DNA of 64,000 nucleotides. Source: Macrolepiota albuminosa (lineage: Eukaryota > Basidiomycota > Agaricomycetes > Agaricales > Agaricaceae). Positions 1 to 10,484 of the stretch are shown one piece after another. Positions within the stretch are counted from its first letter, which is position 1. Each line of letters starts with the position of its first letter. Made by a program: the position numbers and the translations under genes. The stretch is from NCBI GenBank assembly GCA_027475525.1, contig JAMWFC010000091.1, forward strand, positions 372,001 to 436,000. Direction: 5' to 3'. The notes below the pieces were generated by a model, which was given only the letters and a program-made list of their open reading frames with translations, was not told the DNA's origin and searched no databases.

Positions 1-534
1 GCAATACATTGCACAGGGCTAGCTGCAGGAGACACAGCTCCGGACCTCACCTGGTTGACCCAAAGCTTATCCAGTACAAGTATTTAACTCATAGTCAGTA
101 GCCCGTCTCATCAGTCTTGATATTGCTATAACTCCCATCCCTATACTCTCTTGTCTGTCTCGTACTATCTGCTCAATCTATCTTCTTATTCTCTCAAGTT
201 TCCTGGTCCTCTAAGTCTCACTTTGATCTCCTCTCAGTCTCCTGGTTTCAGTCTCAGTCTCCCGGTCTTAGTCTCCTCCTCTGATCACCCCCTGCTATCC
301 TCTGCTCTAACCAGCCCCACCTCTCCCCATCCATATATTCCGGACTCAGCCCAGAATCCTGCTCCACCCTACCATACAAACTCCGGTGCTCCATGCACTC
401 CTGGAGCATCCTCGCACCCCCACCAAAACTCCGGATCTTGTCCTCCATTGCCCGGAGACACTCTGTAGACTTCAAGTTTGCCTAGTAAGGACCCGCTTGC
501 CTCCAGATGCCCCTGTTGTCAGCGGAACCTGACA
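1..534 (-). mobile_element. Partial LTR, diverged relative of the LTR-A family
   Basis: The right end reads cagcggaacctgaca, the same terminus as the minus-orientation LTR-A copies at 43328-44050 and 61725-62505. The preceding bases (gtagacttcaagt ... cctagtaagg) match the LTR-A order gtagatcaagt ... gtaaggg, and gtcttgatatt recurs near 92-125. The rest, rich in CTC/CTCC tracts, does not align by eye, so this is a separate subfamily. It starts outside the window. A 105-codon plus-strand ORF at 151-468 is pyrimidine-rich low-complexity sequence and not credible as a gene. Positions 535-658 beyond it are AT-rich with nothing recognisable. Confidence 0.6.
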
Positions 535-658
535 GCCTTTGCCCTAGATCTAAATCTAAGTTGCACTATTGAACAACTTACTAGTTGTTTAGTAAGTCTA
601 ATACATAGTGCATAGTATATACACAACTGTAATTCTACATTAATTAATTACATAATAT

Positions 659-1215
659 TGTCAGGGAACCTGTCTTCCAACTGTGTCCAAATCTATTCTG
701 AGCTTAGTCCAATGATATGCCTATTCCTAGCAGATCTGACTAGCCACTCAGCCCATTCTTTCTCCTTCTGTCTCCTAGTAGTCAGCCTTGATGAGTCATA
801 TGCATGGACCTTACTCAGCATCAATTATTGTTAGTCATACTCCTTTACATACTAGTAGTCAGCCTTGATGAGTCATATGCATGGACCTTACTCAGCATCA
901 ATTATTGTTAGTCATACTCCTTTACATACCAGGGCCTGCTTAGTAAACAGTATTAGTAATAGCACAGCCACTGGTGCAATATTTATAGGCAGCTGGTGGG
1001 ATAGAATATCTCTAGGCTAAACAATAGCAGTGTTCTCCTAGCCTATACATCAAATTGACTGTAAGCTCTCTAACAACGTCTGACTACTTGGTTAGCCTTG
1101 CTGGTTCCTTGCTTGACTTTTGCCTGCCTCTACACCCACTTGACTCTCGCCTGTCACCAGTGCTTGCTAGTAGTCCATGGAAGGAGTTCTGCAGACATTC
1201 AGCATTGCCCTTACA
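659..1215 (+). mobile_element. Solo LTR of family B/J
   Basis: Begins tgtcagggaacc and ends ttgcccttaca, so it has TG...CA termini. The flanks are aatat (654-658) and gatat (1216-1220), a 5-bp target duplication with one G/A transition. The body matches the reverse complement of 4205-4513, and the LTR at 29320-36596 shares both termini (tgtcagggga and gcccttaca in the same orientation). It holds a perfect 77-bp tandem duplication, so the native length is probably about 480 bp. No internal retroelement sequence follows, hence a solo LTR. Confidence 0.75.
775..928. repeat. Perfect 77-bp tandem duplication (1 of 6)
   Basis: Positions 775-851 are repeated exactly at 852-928 inside the LTR-B copy; the match runs 78 bases. 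The second LTR-B copy (4205-4513, minus) carries this segment once. The period equals that of five other duplications in unrelated sequence here, which points to an assembly join rather than biology. Confidence 0.9.
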
Positions 1216-1362
1216 GATATACTATATAGTACTGTTGCCACTACCTTACCAAGGTAGCTTTTTTGTTACACTACTTGTAGACTTGTAGAACTGAATCAAA
1301 GATTGATCTGGTTCTGTTGTGTGACTTTAAGCTTTGACATCATTTCAATCAGGAAACTACTA

Positions 1363-3432
1363 TGTACTAGATATTGTTGATGACTATATAAATATGCCCT
1401 GGTCAATCCCTATTAAAACAAAAGCTGAGGCATACCCTGCATTAAAGGAGTGAGAATTAGCTTGCACAAACAAAATTAGTCTAAAGGTTGGAACATACCA
1501 AACAGGATTCAATGGTGAGCTCAAGAGCCATGAGATAGAAAAATAGTCAAAATTCAGAGGTGTAGCAAACCAACACAGTGCTCTATACATATCAGCACAT
1601 ATTGGATGAGTGGAGAGGATGCATAGAACCTTAATGAGTAAAGCAAGAATGATGAGAATAGATTTCAAATGCCCAGAGCTTCTTTGGGATGAGTTCTATC
1701 TCATCACTGCTTATCTGCATGCAAAAACACCTACTAAATCACTCAAGAAGAAGACATTGTATCAGAAGTGGTTTGGACAAGATCCAGATTACTCATATAT
1801 GCAAAAAATTGGGTGTCAGGCATTTGTATTGATCTCTACACACAACTCAAAGGTTAAACCAAGATCAATAGAGTGCACATTGATCAGATATGATATAAAC
1901 ACAAAAACTTACTGATGCTGGGACAAGGCCAACAGAAAGATCTACCAATCTTATCACATTAGATTCATTGAGAGCCACAAGTCATGTCCAGACTCAATAC
2001 CCACTCAGCAAGCCAAGAAAATTTCTACCCTCTAAGAACTTGATGCCTTAGCATCACTAACTCCACAGACCAACAACAACCACTATGATAACCTCAAAGT
2101 TGAAATTCAACAGCTGAATCTATCACTAGAAGAATCTGCAGATGATGACAATGCACATCTGACCACTCTGCCACAGAGATTCAATAGAACATGCATTCCT
2201 ACCAAATGAGCTGCTACAGAAGGGGAGTGAGGTCCAACAAGGTTAGAAAAAGTAGTGGAGGAGACATGTGAAAGCAGTAAATGGCTGAAGGAACTGAAGG
2301 TAGTTAAAGATACTGTGAAGCAAGCATCTGAAAATGAAGTACTTCAAGCAGAGAATGAAGATCCCATGCTAATGTCCACACCTGTAGAAGCTGACCCTGA
2401 AGTTGACCACAATTGAATTCTTGCTACTATATATCAAATAGGAAATATTGAGCCACTGCCTATTGACAAGGAACCAAAGACATGGAGTGAAGCAAAAGAT
2501 GGTCCAGATGCAGAAAGGTGGGAAGAAGCCTATAAAGAAGATTTGAAGTCATCAAAAGACATGGGTGTATATTGACTCATCCTATAATCAGAAGTATTCA
2601 ATAGACAGAAAGTGTGAAAAGGACAACCAGTCTTCAAAATCAAATGTGATGAAAATAGTATACCAGTCAGATACAAGGTCAGGTTGGTCTTCAAAGACTA
2701 TGAACAAATATATAGTAAAGACTACAATAAGACTATCTCACAAACTGCATGCATAGAATCATGGCACATCCTCTTCTATATAGTGGCAGCCAACGGATGA
2801 GATGCAATCCAGTTTGATATTAAAACCATATTCCTGTATAGGATATTAACAAAAGACAAAATCCAGTACATAGAACAGCCCAACAGTTTTCAGGAACAAG
2901 GGAAGGAAGATTGGGTATGTGAACTGGTCAAAAGTCTATATGAAATGAAAGAAGGAGAGAGGATTTAGAACAGAACACTAAATGATCAGATAGTGTCCTG
3001 GGGACTCACACAACTTGCATGTAAGTCCTGCACCTACCACTAGAAATCCAAAATAGATGTCATCATTGTAGCTGTTCATGTAAATGACTTCCAATCAATC
3101 ACAAGCTCAAAGCTCAAAGAAAGAGGATGACCTGTTCAAGTTCCAGATGCACCAAGTCTGGACAATCTCAGACATGGACATATCACAGTTCATTGTTGGC
3201 ATCTCTGTTAAATGGAATAAATACAATCACTCAGTATTCCTCTTCCACATTTATTAATTGTGTTGTATGACAATTCAGACAAGAGGAGGTACACCTAGTA
3301 TCACTGCTTATAAAATTAGGATGCAAACTGAGATGGCTGAACCACAAATCTCAGACCTAAAAAGAAAAGGACATAATTGCTAAACTAACCTACTTGTCAG
3401 ATGCCTACTCTACATTGCAATTGCTACCAGGC
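1363..3432 (+). pseudogene. Ty1/copia pol relic C1, 5' part (integrase and reverse transcriptase)
   Basis: Translated fragments follow copia pol order. Near 1363-1600 there is an integrase core with VDDY (first catalytic Asp); the second Asp motif reads TGFNGE (Asp to Gly) and the glutamate motif is lost. An ORF at 1610-1915 matches the end of the integrase core (AYLHAKTPTKSL ... KIGCQAFV). Reverse transcriptase pieces lie at 2430-3430, including DIKTIFL and VHVND in place of VDD, with several stops. The reading continues at 13045 after the composite element A: the last residues before the break are LLYIAIATR and the next are VAFTVLQLMQF, as in the RT-to-RNase H connection of copia. The region is CpG-poor. 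No gag, protease or 5' LTR was found upstream. Confidence 0.85.
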
Positions 3433-3778
3433 TGTCAGGTTCCGCTGAGTCGGGGGCTTTCTGGGAAAGCAACGCCCTTACAAGGCGGACTTGATCTACA
3501 GATACTCGGGTATCTGGAACTCTGGGGCTAGGACTCCAGGGTTCAAGACATGAACAGGAGTAATCCCGGGAGAGGGAACTTGATCCGGGGGTTTTGGGTT
3601 TTGGGTAGCTGGGGGTTGGGTGGGGGGTTGAGTTGTGAACCGGGGGTTCTAAAACAAGACCGGGTTAACAAATTATAAGTCGTGAAGTGCGTACCAATCT
3701 TAGAGCACGCAATTATTTAAGCGTGCCAGTCGAAGCGTGCCAGTCAGTGCATACCAGTCAAGCAGAGGGCACGCAACA
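3433..3778 (+). mobile_element. 5' LTR of element A, 3' half deleted
   Basis: Starts tgtcaggttccgctgag and follows the LTR-A consensus up to cacgcaacaattcaagt at about 3778. It then jumps into the internal sequence (gaccggggttcaagc) that in the minus copy lies some distance past the LTR end (about 43268). About 400 bp of LTR and the primer-binding region are missing. Compare the complete copies at 12208-13039, 43328-44050, 56698-57445 and 61725-62505. Confidence 0.85.
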
Positions 3779-3862
3779 ATTCAAGTGACCGGGGTTCAAG
3801 CATGGGATCTGCCACCTGACCTGCCACATATCGAAAAAAAAAATTTACCATCAAACTCAACC

Positions 3863-4195
3863 ATGTCGCGTACGCCGACGCATTCCCCGACGCCCCCACC
3901 TACTAACAAAGTTGCCCCCTTGGTCGCATGGGAGGCCCGGGACGTGCGATACCGGCATTGGCTTGATCACGAGTGCATGGCAGCGCTCATCCAATGTGAG
4001 TGTCGCCGTGACGTCCGCTTGTCTATGACTGACCTTCCTTTTTCAGAATAACTTAGCAATCCTGCCCCAGAAGCAGGTTCTAGCCAGCTCCCGATGCAGG
4101 CCCCAGTGTCTCTTCAGAGTCCGGTTCCAGCCGTCCCACGCCCACCTTTACATGGATGACCGTGCACCCCCCCATCCCCCCCCGCGGCCTTGACT
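3863..4195 (+). pseudogene. First internal ORF of LTR-A family, broken
   Basis: ATG at 3863 opens a reading starting MSRTPTHSPTPP, homologous to the minus-strand reading MLRMLTHSPTPP at 43199, and sharing VAPL-V-WEARD-RY. A candidate intron at 3996-4046 has a GTGAGT donor and a TTTTTCAG acceptor; the acceptor is kept in the other copy but the donor there reads ATGAGT. In this copy splicing leads straight into a stop. Downstream Pro-rich sequence (PAPEAGSSQLP) also has a counterpart in the other copy. Position just inside the 5' LTR suggests a gag-like role, but no known gag domain is visible. Homology ends near 4195, where LTR-B begins. Confidence 0.55.
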
Positions 4196-4204
4196 GCCCG
4201 CCCA

Positions 4205-4513
4205 GGCCAGAAGAACACTGCTATTGTTCAGCCTGGGGATATTCTATCCACAGGCTGCCTATATATACTACATCAGTGGCTGTGTTATTACTAATACTGT
4301 TTACTAATCGGGCCCCGGTATGTAATGGAGTATGACTAACAATAATCGATGCTAAGTAAGGTCCATGCATATGACTCATCAAGGCTGACTACTAAGAGAC
4401 GGAAGGGGAAAGGGTGGGCTGAGTGGCCGGTTGGATCTGCTAGGAGTAGGCGTATCGTCAGACTAAGCTTGGAATAGGGTTGGACACGGTCTGGAAACCG
4501 GTCCCCTGACAAC
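4205..4513 (-). mobile_element. LTR-B remnant, probable 3' LTR of chromovirus B
   Basis: On the minus strand it starts TGTCAGGGGACC at 4513 and aligns with the solo LTR at 659-1215 through tagtagtcagccttgatgag and cagcagtgttct-type sequence. It is cut off near 4205 where LTR-A internal sequence begins, so the LTR end is missing. The placement just downstream (minus sense) of the B integrase and antisense gene fits a 3' LTR. The bases ahead of it are not purine-rich, so the polypurine tract is not evident. Confidence 0.65.
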
Positions 4514-4544
4514 CTGGAGGATGGGAGTCGAGGAGCGGGACTGA

Positions 4545-5436
4545 GTGGTGGAGCTGGTGGGGGAGGTGCCCACAGCGGGTTCTGGAGAGTCGGGGGCAGG
4601 GGGCTGGGGCTGGCCCGTGGTCCTCATCATGCAGCAGGTGACCCGGGCCAGGGGAAGCTGGGAAGGGTGCAGGGGGCATCCTGACAAGAGGAAGCGGCAG
4701 GTGTCGCTGAGCCCTTCCCCAGGGCCTTCAAAGAGGGCACATCTGCCCTCTGAGACCCCACCCCCAGTTTCCCTGCCATGCCTTTTCCCGGCGGTATTCT
4801 CCCCCTTGTCTGGAGGGCCCCTGGATATCGACATCGGGACCCAGGCCAGGCGGGAGCAGGAGGGGCATGAGGAGGAGGAGACAGCGGTCCTGAGGGTTCT
4901 GGAGGGGGATCAGGAGGCCATGCTCTGGGACCTGAAGGGGGCCAGGGTCGCCCAGGGGGAAGTAGAGGCCGAGTTGGAGGCCTTGAGGACGAGGTTGGGG
5001 CAGGGAGTGGGGTTCCTGGAGGGGCTGGTGGAGGCTGTATGTCGGGATGTAGTGGTCGCCCGTATGGCTTCGCTGAGTGAGTGTTCCCCTCCCCAGACTT
5101 GGCTCTCTACTGACACCTACAGGCTGGGCCCGGGAGCACCGTTTGCTCCTGGATGGGGTGGCTGTGGCACTTGTGGCGCTGCAGGAGGGGCAGCACCTGG
5201 AGGTGACGACCCCTGGGGTGGAGCGGGGCCTTGACTTGCTGGGGCAGGTAGTGTCGGCACACTGGCGGAGGAACGTGCCCGCCCCCGGTTCCTGGTTCAA
5301 AAGGGTCCTGGACGAGGGCAAGTCTCTCCCGTCCTGGGAGCAGATGGCGGAGGAGGTACTGCAGGAGCACAGTCCGGAGGGGATGGGGGAGGGGTTCCGA
5401 GGTTGGCCTGGAGAGGGAGGGAGCGAGGGCCGGTAG
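4545..5436 (+). CDS. Spliced accessory gene antisense to chromovirus B pol
   Basis: Exon 1 4545-5076 and exon 2 5123-5436 join in frame across a 46-nt intron (5077-5122; donor GTGAGTG, acceptor CTACAG) to give about 281 residues. Before splicing each exon reads into unrelated low-complexity sequence, so the intron is well supported. The protein has a Pro/Ser-rich N-terminus with a basic patch (HPDKRKRQ), then a Glu/Leu-rich helical stretch with coiled-coil character around residues 100-175 (EVEAELEALRTRL), and after the splice a leucine-rich block (REHRLLLDGVAVALVALQEG) and a WRRNVPAPGSWFKRVLDEG segment. It lies between the B integrase/chromodomain and the 3' LTR but on the other strand, a position where antisense ORFs occur in other LTR retrotransposons. 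I recall similar proteins among Agaricomycete hypotheticals but know no function. GC-rich and open throughout, unlike the broken pol next to it. The start is the first Met and could be further 3'. Confidence 0.6.
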
Positions 5437-5704
5437 TTCTTCTTTCTCTTTTTCTTTTTTCTTGTCTTTGTTCGTCTGTTGATTCTTGTCCTGGTCTGTT
5501 ACTGTAGAATAGTGTAATTGTAGAAAAATGTATATAACTGGTTTTTGGTCGGGAAGGTAGCGTGAGTAAAGTAGCAAAAGCTGGAGATGGGTACCTTGCC
5601 CAAACTCTGGGCACTATCCTGAGGGGTAATTGTTGGTCTTTGTTAAAGGTATTAGAGGAGTAAAGTAGGGAGGAGGAGAGCAGAAAATATATGTGGGAGT
5701 TGAA

Positions 5705-7165
5705 TCCCTAATGAGTCCAGAGGTGGGGGTTACGCCCACTACTGCCGTCTGTGAGTCCTGTGCCCAGGAGGATTGTTACCCAGGTGCCGTTGCTGGAAGT
5801 CCTGGAGTTTGTCGAGGACGCCGTCAAGGTTTCAGCGTGGTTCCCAGGTGTCGTCCTCCAGGCTGTATCCCTTCCATCAGATGAGGAAGTGGGGTCGTCC
5901 ATGGATGTTCTGGGAGTCAAAGATGTCTTCAACCTCATAGTAGTACTCGTCCTCGACCTCGACTGGGGGAGGGGGCTCTGGGCGTTGCTCGGGGAAGGGA
6001 TCTGGGGAGTGTCGTTCCAGGAGGCGGACATGGAATACCGGGTGCAGACCTTTAAGTCCTGGGGGGAGCTCAATCTTGTAGGCGTGGGATGAGACTTTCT
6101 TCAGGATCTTGAACAGGCTGAGGCGCTTGTGATCAAGTTTTGGGGAGGGCCGGCGGGTGCGGAGGTGGCGTCGATCTAACCATACCTTTGTCCCAGGGAT
6201 CCAGTTGGGGGTGAATTCCTGTTTCCAGTTGGCGTGCTTTGCATAGGCCTGGTTTGCGGTGTCGATTTCTTCCCAGAGGAACTTGTGAAGGGACTGAAGA
6301 TCCCAGGTGACCTTGTGGGTGGCGTGCAACGGGATGTCCCGGAGCGAGAGTGTCAGTCGGGGGTGGTATCCCTTGTTGGCAAAGAAGGGCGATACCCTGG
6401 TGGCAGAGTGCGGTGTGTTGTTGTAGGTGAACTCAGCCAGGGGGAGCTCGGCATGCCAGTCGTTCTGTAAGTAGTTGACATATAGCCAGAGGTACTGCTC
6501 GAGAGACTGATTGACCCTTTCAGTCTGACCGTTGGTTTTGGGGTGGTAGGCAGTAAAGAGGTTAGTCTTTATTTCAAGGGCCTTACACAGGGAGGTCCAG
6601 AATTTAGACACGAAGAGTGGGCCACAATCGAAGACGATGTCGTCCGGGAGTCTGTATTTGGCAAAGACGTGCTCAAGAAACAGCCAGGCAAAGTCCGGGG
6701 CGGTGTCCGTGGTGTGGCAGGGTAGGAAGATGCCCTGTTTGGTTAGCCTACACACAACGACAAGAATGGCATCGAACTTTTCAGACTCCAGGAGTTTGAC
6801 GATGTGGTCCAGGAATATGGAGGACCAGGGGCATCGTCTGACCAGCAGGGGTTTCAGGAGTCCATATGGTTGGTGTTGGGGGACCTTGGCCCGGAGGCAG
6901 GGTTCGCATGATTGAATGTAGCAGGTCACATCCTTCTTCAACCCTGGCCAAAAGTAAGTCCGGGAGACAAGCTGGAGGGTCTTATGTATTCCAGGGTGTT
7001 CCTGGAGCTTGTGGTCGTGGTGTTGGCAGAGAACGTTGTAGCGAAGTCAGGCGTGATCTGGGGACGTAGATGCGGCCATCCCAGAGGAGGAGTTTTTCAT
7101 CGGGGGATAAGGAGAAGGCGGGGTCTCAGTCAGTTCCATCGGGAGTGTTGCAGGGATCGTGGTCA
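5705..7165 (-). pseudogene. Chromovirus B integrase and chromodomain
   Basis: The main ORF (6941-5877, 354 codons) is a Ty3/gypsy integrase. The catalytic triad is visible as D45 (FLDHIV), D105 (FDCGPLF) and E141 ([10 protein letters not shown]), with the D-35-E spacing. The C-terminal part ([13 protein letters not shown] ... HPVFHVRLL) leads into a chromodomain (YYYEVEDIF ... WKGYSLEDDTWEP) that continues past a TGA at its centre and a second stop to about 5705, so the element is a chromovirus with a decayed tail. The HHCC-side N-terminus (7165-6942: SPDEKLLLWDGRIYVP and on) is in other frames. One TGA sits where relatives have Arg before WKGY, consistent with CGA to TGA decay. Confidence 0.9.
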
Positions 7166-8193
7166 GTGAAGTACTTGTCTCGGGGGGTGCGTTGCCATTG
7201 TTTGAAGGCTTCGATGATGGCAAGGAGCTCCTTGTTGTAGATGTCGTAGTTGAGCTTGGCGTTGATCATGGACTGGGTGTAGAAGGCGACCGGCCGGGGT
7301 TCCCCACCATCAGATCCCATCTGTGAGAGAATCCCGGCGATGGCATAGTCAGAGGCGTTGCATTCCAGGATGATTGGGAGGGTGGGGTCATAGTGCCGGA
7401 GCACGGGGGCTGCTGTGAAAGCCTCCTTGAGCAGGTTAAAGACGCTCTGGCACTTACTGTCCCAGTTTCAAGCGACATCCTTGCGTGTGAGCCAGTTGAG
7501 GGGTTTTGTGATACCGGAGTAGTTGTCTATAAACCTCCGGTAGAAGTTAGCGAAACCCAGGAAGGACTGCACCTCCTTGACATTCTGGGGTTGCGGCCAG
7601 TTGACGATGGCCTCAACCTTGTGGGGGTCCATGCGAACACCATTTGGGGATACAATGATGTCAAGATACTCAACCTCTTCCATGTGGAAGGAACACTTCT
7701 TGGGCTTGGTGTGGAGGTTGTGTTTCCGGAGGCATTGAAGGACTTGCCGGACATGCTTCTGGTGGTCCTCCCTCAAGTCAGAGTAGATGAGGATGTCGTC
7801 CAAATAGACAATTACAAAAACGTCGCTCATGTCGTGGAAGATGTCATTCATGAAGTATTGGAATGTGGCGGGGGAGTTAGTCATTCTGAAAGGCATCACA
7901 AGGTACTCAAACAGACTGTACCACATACAGAATGCAGTTTTCCACTCATGTCCCAGGGCGATGCGGATGTTGTTGTAGCCGGAGCGGAGGTCAATTTTTG
8001 TGTAAACCTTGGCACTGCAGAGTCGATCGACCAGATTGCCGATGAGCGGGAGTGGGTAGCGGTTCTTCTTGGTGATCTTATTGAGTTCCCAGTAGTTGAT
8101 GCAGAGTCGGAGTGAACCGTCCTTCTTTTTGGCAAATAGAACCGGGGCTCCGGTGGCAGAGGTGGAGGGCTGGATGAATCCCTTACCGAGCAT
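7126..8193 (-). pseudogene. Chromovirus B reverse transcriptase and first half of RNase H
   Basis: An ORF at 8193-7468 (241 codons) carries a Ty3/gypsy RT: GAPVLFAKKKDGSLRLC, YTKIDLRSGYNNIRI, PFRMTNSPATFQYFMND and the active site VYLDDILIYS, then thumb sequence SFLGFANFYRRFI. Asp residues of the catalytic centre are intact. A stop and frame change follow, and 7404-7126 encodes the first half of RNase H (ILECNASDYAIAGILSQ, YNKELLAIIEAFKQW). After FKQW the expected remainder of RNase H is absent; the sequence jumps to the linker before integrase. The absent part lies upstream of RT at 8230-8480. Confidence 0.9.
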
Positions 8194-8229
8194 TTCATCA
8201 AGGTAGTCCTTGAGGGCCCGGAGTTTGAC

Positions 8230-8480
8230 TCGAATGACTTCTTGGGGTAAATGTCTGGTCGTCGGATGAGGGCATCGGGTTTAGCTCCCAGTCGTCCCGG
8301 GCGGTACTGGATCATGAAGTCGTATTCCGAGAGAATCTTGGACCATCAGGCCTGTTGTCGACTAAGTTGCTTGGTCATGGTGAAGTACTGCAGGTTGTTG
8401 TGATCTGAGTAGACCTGGATCCGGTGCCGAGCTCCCTCGAGGTAGGTAGGGCTCAGGCAGGCATGGGTGGCGTATGCGTG
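8230..8480 (-). pseudogene. Displaced C-terminal RNase H segment of chromovirus B
   Basis: The minus-strand translation reads [20 protein letters not shown], then TKQLSRQQA, a stop, and SEYDFMIQYRPGRLGAKPDAL up to RRPDIYPK. In Ty3/gypsy pol this segment follows ...EAFKQW at the end of RNase H and precedes integrase. Here it lies 5' of RT, between the second protease and the RT start (VKLRALKDYLDEMLGKGF). It is missing from its normal place near 7190, so it looks moved rather than copied. Confidence 0.8.
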
Positions 8481-8880
8481 GGGGGCGCAGATTTTGTCCT
8501 GGGGGTGTTGGACATCGGGTCGCTCCCTAGGGCCCGGAGGTGCACGGCGGTCGAGGGGTGGTCTTCGGGTCCTGAGAAGGTCATGGTGAGCATCCTCCAA
8601 TCAATGTCGGGGTTTGTGTCGTGCAGCCAGGGTAGTCCCAGCACCATCGGGGTCGATTTGTGAAGTTGCGTGACCAGGAAGTTGGAGGTGAACTCGTAGT
8701 CGTTGTCCAGGGTCACACGTTCCAAGTGAGACCTCTGGATGGGGTGCCGTCAAGGCATTGCAGGCAGAGGGGCTGGTTGAGGGAGTTGTGGGGGAGGTCG
8801 AGGGCGTTGCTGATGAAAACTCCGGTGGCTCCGCTGTCAATAAGGGCCGATATTGGTCCTGGGGCACCATTCAGCCTGGT
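8453..8880 (-). pseudogene. Second aspartic protease domain of chromovirus B
   Basis: A retropepsin-like domain reads ISALIDSGATGVFISNALDL (active-site Asp in DSGA), then after a frameshift near 8730 TLDNDYEFTSNFLVTQLH and [17 protein letters not shown]. The last motif is nearly the same as the one ending the first protease (9016-9375), so the two form a direct repeat about 420 bp apart. After it come Pro-rich residues and then the displaced RNase H segment. Amino-acid divergence between the two copies is large except in the flap/C-terminal motif, so the duplication is not recent. Confidence 0.75.
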
Positions 8881-9015
8881 GTTGATGACAAAGGATCAGG
8901 ACGAGCGGGACTGGAGTCCAGGGGGTGGTGGGGCCCCATCTGGGGGGTCCTTCAGGGTAGGGTCTGGAGAGCGGGGGATGTCGAAGGGGAGTTGCTGGTT
9001 ATCGGGTGACGGGTC

Positions 9016-9375
9016 TCAGGTCAGGCAAAGGGTAAGATGTCGCCAATCAATGTGGGGGTTGGTGTCTCGGAGCCATGGGAGCCCTAAGACCAGGGGTGTG
9101 GAAGAGTGGAGTTTGGTTATCAACATCCGGAGGGTGTGAGTCTGTCCGTTGGTGAAAGTAACGGGCATACACACGAAGTGAGTGATGTCCCCTGCCATAG
9201 AGGTGTCTCTGTCAAAGAGGCAGAGTTGCACCGGGACCAGGAGTTGTTGGGCAGGTTCCGGGGCGAAGGTAGACCATGCCTCATCGATGAAGTTGTCTGT
9301 GGTGCCACTGTCGACGAGGGTGTTGAGGGGGGTTCTGGAGGGGGTGAGGTGGGTTTTGAGGAGGAGGGAGTGCAA
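9016..9375 (-). pseudogene. First aspartic protease domain of chromovirus B
   Basis: An ORF of 119 codons carries LVDSGTTDNFIDEAW (catalytic Asp in DSGT), a central FDRDTSMAGDITHFV and the hydrophobic C-terminal motif LVLGLPWLRDTNPHIDW typical of Ty3/gypsy proteases of fungi. It is followed in the same sense by a second protease-like domain at 8453-8880. The gag zinc-knuckle region lies just upstream. Confidence 0.85.
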
Positions 9376-9479
9376 AGAGTGGGAGGGTAGGTAAGCCGTG
9401 AGGGTGTCCTGTGTGAGTGTTGTGGAGCGAAGATGTGAGACTGGGGCGGAGAAGACGTCAGGGTCGATTCTGCAATTTA

Positions 9480-10484
9480 GGGCATCTTCCGGGTCTAAAT
9501 CGCTGGGTCGTTTTCTGAATACTCATAGGTGGCATCCTCCCCTTTGAAGGTCCAGGTGGCATGTCCCATGACCTGTTGTTGGGGGCACTCAGAGATGAAA
9601 TGGTCTTTCTCACCACAGAGTATGCAAACACCCTCCTTTCTCCGTTGTTCCTACACATCCTTTGGGACCTCAACCCAGAGTCGCCTCCTTTTCAGGAGTT
9701 GGTTGGCCCGGAGGGCCTCTTCGTCCCGTTTGTTGGTGAAGTCAGGATTTTCAGAGTCTTCTGGGGGTTCCTCAGGGCTTGGCGTGTCACCCGGGTCGCT
9801 GGCGGCCACGGCGGCGTTGAGTTGGGCCTGGGGGCAGGTGCCGCTGCCAGGGTGAGTATTGGGTGGGCTGCAACTCACCAGGGGTTGGCTGCCAGGGAAT
9901 GCGGGGGGACTGGGTTTTTGGATTTGGGGATTGGGGGTTTTGCTGGAGGGCCATGGGGGTCCTTCCCTAAGGTTCCAGGGGGCTCGGGAGTTCGAATACT
10001 CGCTGTGGTCTTTCCAGTAGTGTTGATCGATCTGCATGACAAGGGCCTTGTATTCATCGTAGGAGGGTTGTTTTGGGGCGAGTTGGAGGACGTCCTTGAT
10101 ACGTTGTGGCAGTGCGTGGCAGAGGGCGTACTGGAGGGCGCTGTAATTCCAACCTGTCTCGTAAGCTTCCTTTTCAAAACGTATGATGAAGGTGGTGAAG
10201 TGTTCTTCAGAGCGCATCCGGAGGTTGAAGAGATTGTCCTCAGCCTCAGCCACGGTGTTGTAGATCCTGAACTTCCCGGAGAACTTGTCGACAAAGGCTT
10301 GCCAGCGAAAGAGTGCTGGGTTGTTGGGGTCAAACTGGATGAGGGCTGTGTAGTGGTTGAAGGTGATCCCCTGGAGGTACGAGGCGGCAAAGGCCACCCG
10401 GGAGCTGTCAACCTGAAAAGTGAGTGGCTTCGCCTGAAACGTGTTAAGACATTGGGTGAGGAATGTACGCCATTTTCAGGGGTC
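9480..10484 (-). pseudogene. Chromovirus B gag (capsid and zinc knuckle)
   Basis: The ORF 10397-9651 and its upstream extension carry a retrotransposon gag domain: FAASYLQGITFNHYTALIQF, LFRWQAFVDKFSGKF, RMRSEEHFTTFIIRFEKEA and YALCHALPQRIKDVL. The C-terminal part is Pro-rich. Past a stop near 9651, in another frame, CxxCxxxxHxxxxC-type residues (CILCGEKDHFISECP) mark a single zinc knuckle. The long plus-strand ORF over this region (9561-11006) is a GC-bias shadow of gag. Confidence 0.8.

Noticed and set aside
4728..5577. Minus-strand ORFs of 197 and 156 codons opposite the accessory gene
   Set aside because: Pro/Ser/Arg low-complexity translations without motif; the plus strand has a clean intron and a coherent protein.
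7393..8115. 240-codon plus-strand ORF
   Set aside because: Antisense shadow of the well supported reverse transcriptase on the minus strand.
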